This document shows, one piece after another, positions 62,245 through 64,000 of a DNA stretch of 64,000 bases. Position 1 is the stretch's first letter; every line of letters begins with the position of its first letter. The notes below the pieces were generated by a model. The model searched no databases, was not told the origin of the DNA, and was given only the letters and a program-made list of their open reading frames with translations. The stretch is from Tenrec ecaudatus. Its lineage: Eukaryota > Chordata > Mammalia > Afrosoricida > Tenrecidae. Position numbers and translations under genes: made by a program. Where the stretch lies: positions 145,779,987 to 145,843,986 of the forward strand of contig NC_134536.1 of NCBI RefSeq assembly GCF_050624435.1, given 5' to 3'.

Positions 62245-64000
62245 TAGGTTCCCTAGCGGGCACTTGTACTATCTAGGTTACCTAGCTGGCACTTGGACTA
62301 TGTAGGTCAACTAGCGGGCCCTTGGACTATCTAGGTTAGCTAACGGGCACTTGGACTATGTATGTTCCAGAGCGGGCACTTGGATTATGTAGGTTGCCTA
62401 GCGGACATTTAGACTATGTAGGTTTCCTTGCGGGCATTTGGACTATGTAGGTTCCCTAGCGGGCACTTGGACTATGTAGGTTCCCTAACGGGCACTTTGA
62501 GTATGTAGGTTCCCTAGCGGTCACGTGGACTATGTAGGCTCCCTAGAAGGCACTTGGACTATGTAGGTTAACTAGCGGGCACTTGGACTATGTAGGTTAC
62601 CCAATGGGCACTTGGACTATCTAGGTTAACGAACGGACACTTGGATGATACAGGTTCCCTAGCCAGCACTAAGACTATTGGTTCCCTAACGGGCACTTGG
62701 ACTATGTAGTTTCCCTAAAGGGCACTTGGACTATATAGGTTTCTATCGGGCACTTGGACTATGTAGGTTAACTAGCGGGCACATGGACTATCTAGGTTAC
62801 CTAGCGGGCACTGAGACTATCTAGGTTACCTAGCGGGCACTTCGACTATGTAGGTTAACTAGAAGGCTCTTGGACTATGTAGGTTACCAGCGGGCACTTG
62901 GACTATCTAGGTAAACGAAAGTGCACTTGGGCTATGTAGGTAACCTAACGGGCACTTGGACTGTCTAGGTTACCTAGCGGGCACTTGGACTATCTAGGTT
63001 AACGAACGGGCACTTGGACTATGTAGGTTAACTAGCGGACACTTGGACTATCTAGATTAGCTAACGGGCAATTGGACTATCAAGGTTACCTAACGGGCAC
63101 TTGGACTATGTATGTTACCTAGCGGGCAATTGGACTATCTAGGTTACCTAGCAGGCACTTTGACTATCTTGGTTAACTAAGGGGCACTTGAACTATGTAG
63201 GTTGCCAAGCGAGCACTTGGACTATGTAGGTTCCCTAGCGGGCGCTTGGACTATGTAGGTTCCCTAGCGGGTACTTGGACTGTCTAGGTTAACTAGCGGG
63301 CAATTGGACTGTCTAGGTTACCTAGTGGGCACTTGGACTATGTAGTTTACCTAGCAGGCACTTGGACTATGTAGGTTAACTAGCGGGCACTTGGACTATC
63401 TAGGTTACCTAGCGGGCACTTGGACTATGTACGTTCCTTAGCGGGCACTTGGGCTATCTACGTTACCTAGCGGGCACTTGGACTATGTAGGTTAACGAAC
63501 GGGCACTTGGACTATGTAGGTAACCTAGTGGTCACTTGGACTGTCTAGGTTACCTAGCGGACACTTGGACTATGTAGGTTAACTAGCGTGCACTAGGACT
63601 ATCTAGGTTACCTAGCGGGCACTTGGATTATGTAGGTTGCCTAGCAGGCACTTGGACTATGTAGGTTAACTAGCGGGCACTTGGATTATCTAGGTTAACT
63701 AACAGGCACTTGAACTATGTATGTCCCAGAGCGGACAATTGGACTATGTAGGTTCCTTAGCGGGCACTTGGATTATCTAGGTTCCCTAAAGGACAATTGG
63801 ACTATGTAGGTTAACTAGCGGACAATTGGATGATCTAGGTTAACTAGCGGGTACTTGGACTATCTAGGTTAACTAGGGGTTCCTTGGACTACGTAGGTTA
63901 ACTAGCGGACACTTGCACAATGTAGGTTACCTAGCGGGCACTTGGACTATCTAGGTTAACTAGCAGGCCCTTGGCTATCTAGGTTACCTAGCAGGCACTT
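62245..64000 (+). repeat. 3,446-bp HOR, copy 5 (partial, cut by window end)
   Basis: The first 0.9 kb follows the other units (ACTTGGATGA at 62,639, GATACAGG). From about 63,200 it lacks variants shared by copies 1-4 and has instead those of the older 43.9-45.0 kb region: GTAGGTTGCC, ACCTAGCAGGC, CACTTGGACTATGTACG, GGTTAACTAGCGTGCAC and CCCAGAGCGG in place of GTAGGTAGCC, ACCTAGCGGGC, CACGTGG, GGTTATCTAGCGTG and CCATAGCGG. The 116-bp doublet of the older region is however absent. Either the array's right edge lies near here or this copy has not been homogenised. Confidence 0.85.

Larger units (their letters stand above)
1..64000 (+). repeat. 29-bp satellite array filling the window
   Basis: The entire window is made of head-to-tail copies of a 29-bp monomer, about 2,200 of them. 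Consensus parts are CACTTGGAC at monomer positions 1-9, a C/G dimorphic base at 13, TAGGTTA at 14-20, A or C at 21, and CTAGCGGG at 22-29. Monomers typically differ from the consensus at zero to four sites, and short indels are rare. No monomer was seen in inverted orientation and no unrelated sequence interrupts the array. Stop codons occur at monomer positions 14 (TAG), 19 (TAA in the TTAAC form) and 23 (TAG), with several more on the other strand. Since 29 leaves remainder 2 on division by 3, every frame meets a stop within about three monomers, so the array is non-coding. It looks like eukaryotic satellite heterochromatin; the family is not one I recognise. Confidence 0.98.

Noticed and set aside
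48855..62652. 6,892-bp dimeric HOR (copies 1+2 and 3+4)
   Set aside because: The T/A/T/A pattern at 48,868 and its equivalents suggested a two-unit period, but the site at 51,569 and equivalents groups 1 with 2 and 3 with 4, and other sites differ again, so no consistent dimer exists.
1..64000. CRISPR array (29-bp direct repeats)
   Set aside because: A repeat length of 29 bp is typical of CRISPR, but there are no spacers: repeats abut directly and vary throughout, and no cas-like genes are present.
1..64000. Protein-coding repeat gene
   Set aside because: The period is not a multiple of 3 and each monomer carries stop codons in several frames on both strands, so no long open frame can persist.
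1..64000. Telomeric repeat or interstitial telomere
   Set aside because: TAGGTTA superficially recalls telomere motifs, but there is no run of TTAGGG, TTTAGGG, TTAGG or similar, and the period is 29 bp.
1..64000. CENP-B box in the monomer
   Set aside because: CTAGCGGGC supplies a CGGG, and some monomers have TTCG, but the spacing and the required A of the TTCG....A..CGGG core are not met in the monomers I checked.
1..64000. Strict 58-bp dimer of G-type and C-type monomers
   Set aside because: Alternation of ATGTAGG and ATCTAGG is common but is broken repeatedly by two or more of the same type in a row, and position 21 varies independently.
1..64000. Plasmid or phage iterons / replication origin
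   Set aside because: Iterons come in short clusters next to a replication gene. Here there are about 2,200 monomers, no gene, and multi-kilobase higher-order structure typical of eukaryotic satellites.

Overview
The whole 64,000-base window is one uninterrupted tandem satellite. I found no protein-coding gene, RNA gene, transposable element or unique sequence. The basic monomer is 29 bp, about 48% G+C, and every monomer I read lies head to tail in the same direction, giving roughly 2,200 monomers. Each starts with CACTTGGAC, has a core TAGGTTA, and ends with CTAGCGGG. Because 29 is not a multiple of 3 and each monomer carries two or three stop codons on both strands, no reading frame stays open for much more than about 90 bases in typical stretches. 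A uniform array this long fits eukaryotic constitutive heterochromatin (centromeric, pericentromeric, subtelomeric or a heterochromatic knob). I do not recognise the family and cannot name the species.

The information in the window lies in how variant monomers are arranged into higher-order repeats (HORs), which record a series of duplications. (1) From 1 to about 2,700 is an older mosaic with 1,159-bp and 1,449-bp spaced repeats and a 116-bp tandem duplication. (2) 2,697-15,812 is a 6,558-bp unit present twice in tandem and nearly identical. Each copy contains about 3.8 copies of an 806-bp subunit. (3) 14,751-39,780 is a 12,700-bp period, about 99.9% identical by spot comparison, with a 370-bp non-matching stretch (27,081-27,450) at its junction. 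Inside each copy is a 1,740-bp (exactly 60-monomer) duplication. (4) 37,761-48,460 is a 5,707-bp tandem duplication. Its second copy has gained 637-bp and 203-bp duplications and lost a 1,159-bp block; these changes, plus a 1-bp difference, account for all the offsets I measured. (5) From 48,461 to the window end runs a regular 3,446-bp HOR (about 119 monomers), four full copies and one partial.

The units therefore nest at 29 bp, 116 bp (4 monomers), 203, 637, 806, about 1,159, 1,740, 3,446, 5,707, 6,558 and 12,700 bp. Most are close to whole multiples of 29 bp, as expected from unequal exchange in register between monomers. Variant sites in the 3,446-bp array are distributed in a way one lineage of duplications cannot explain, which points to continued exchange or conversion among copies. 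The monomer itself carries a 13-bp near-perfect dyad (CTAGGT-T-ACCTAG), a plausible protein-binding or structural site. All coordinates and identities come from reading by eye; no alignment was run.
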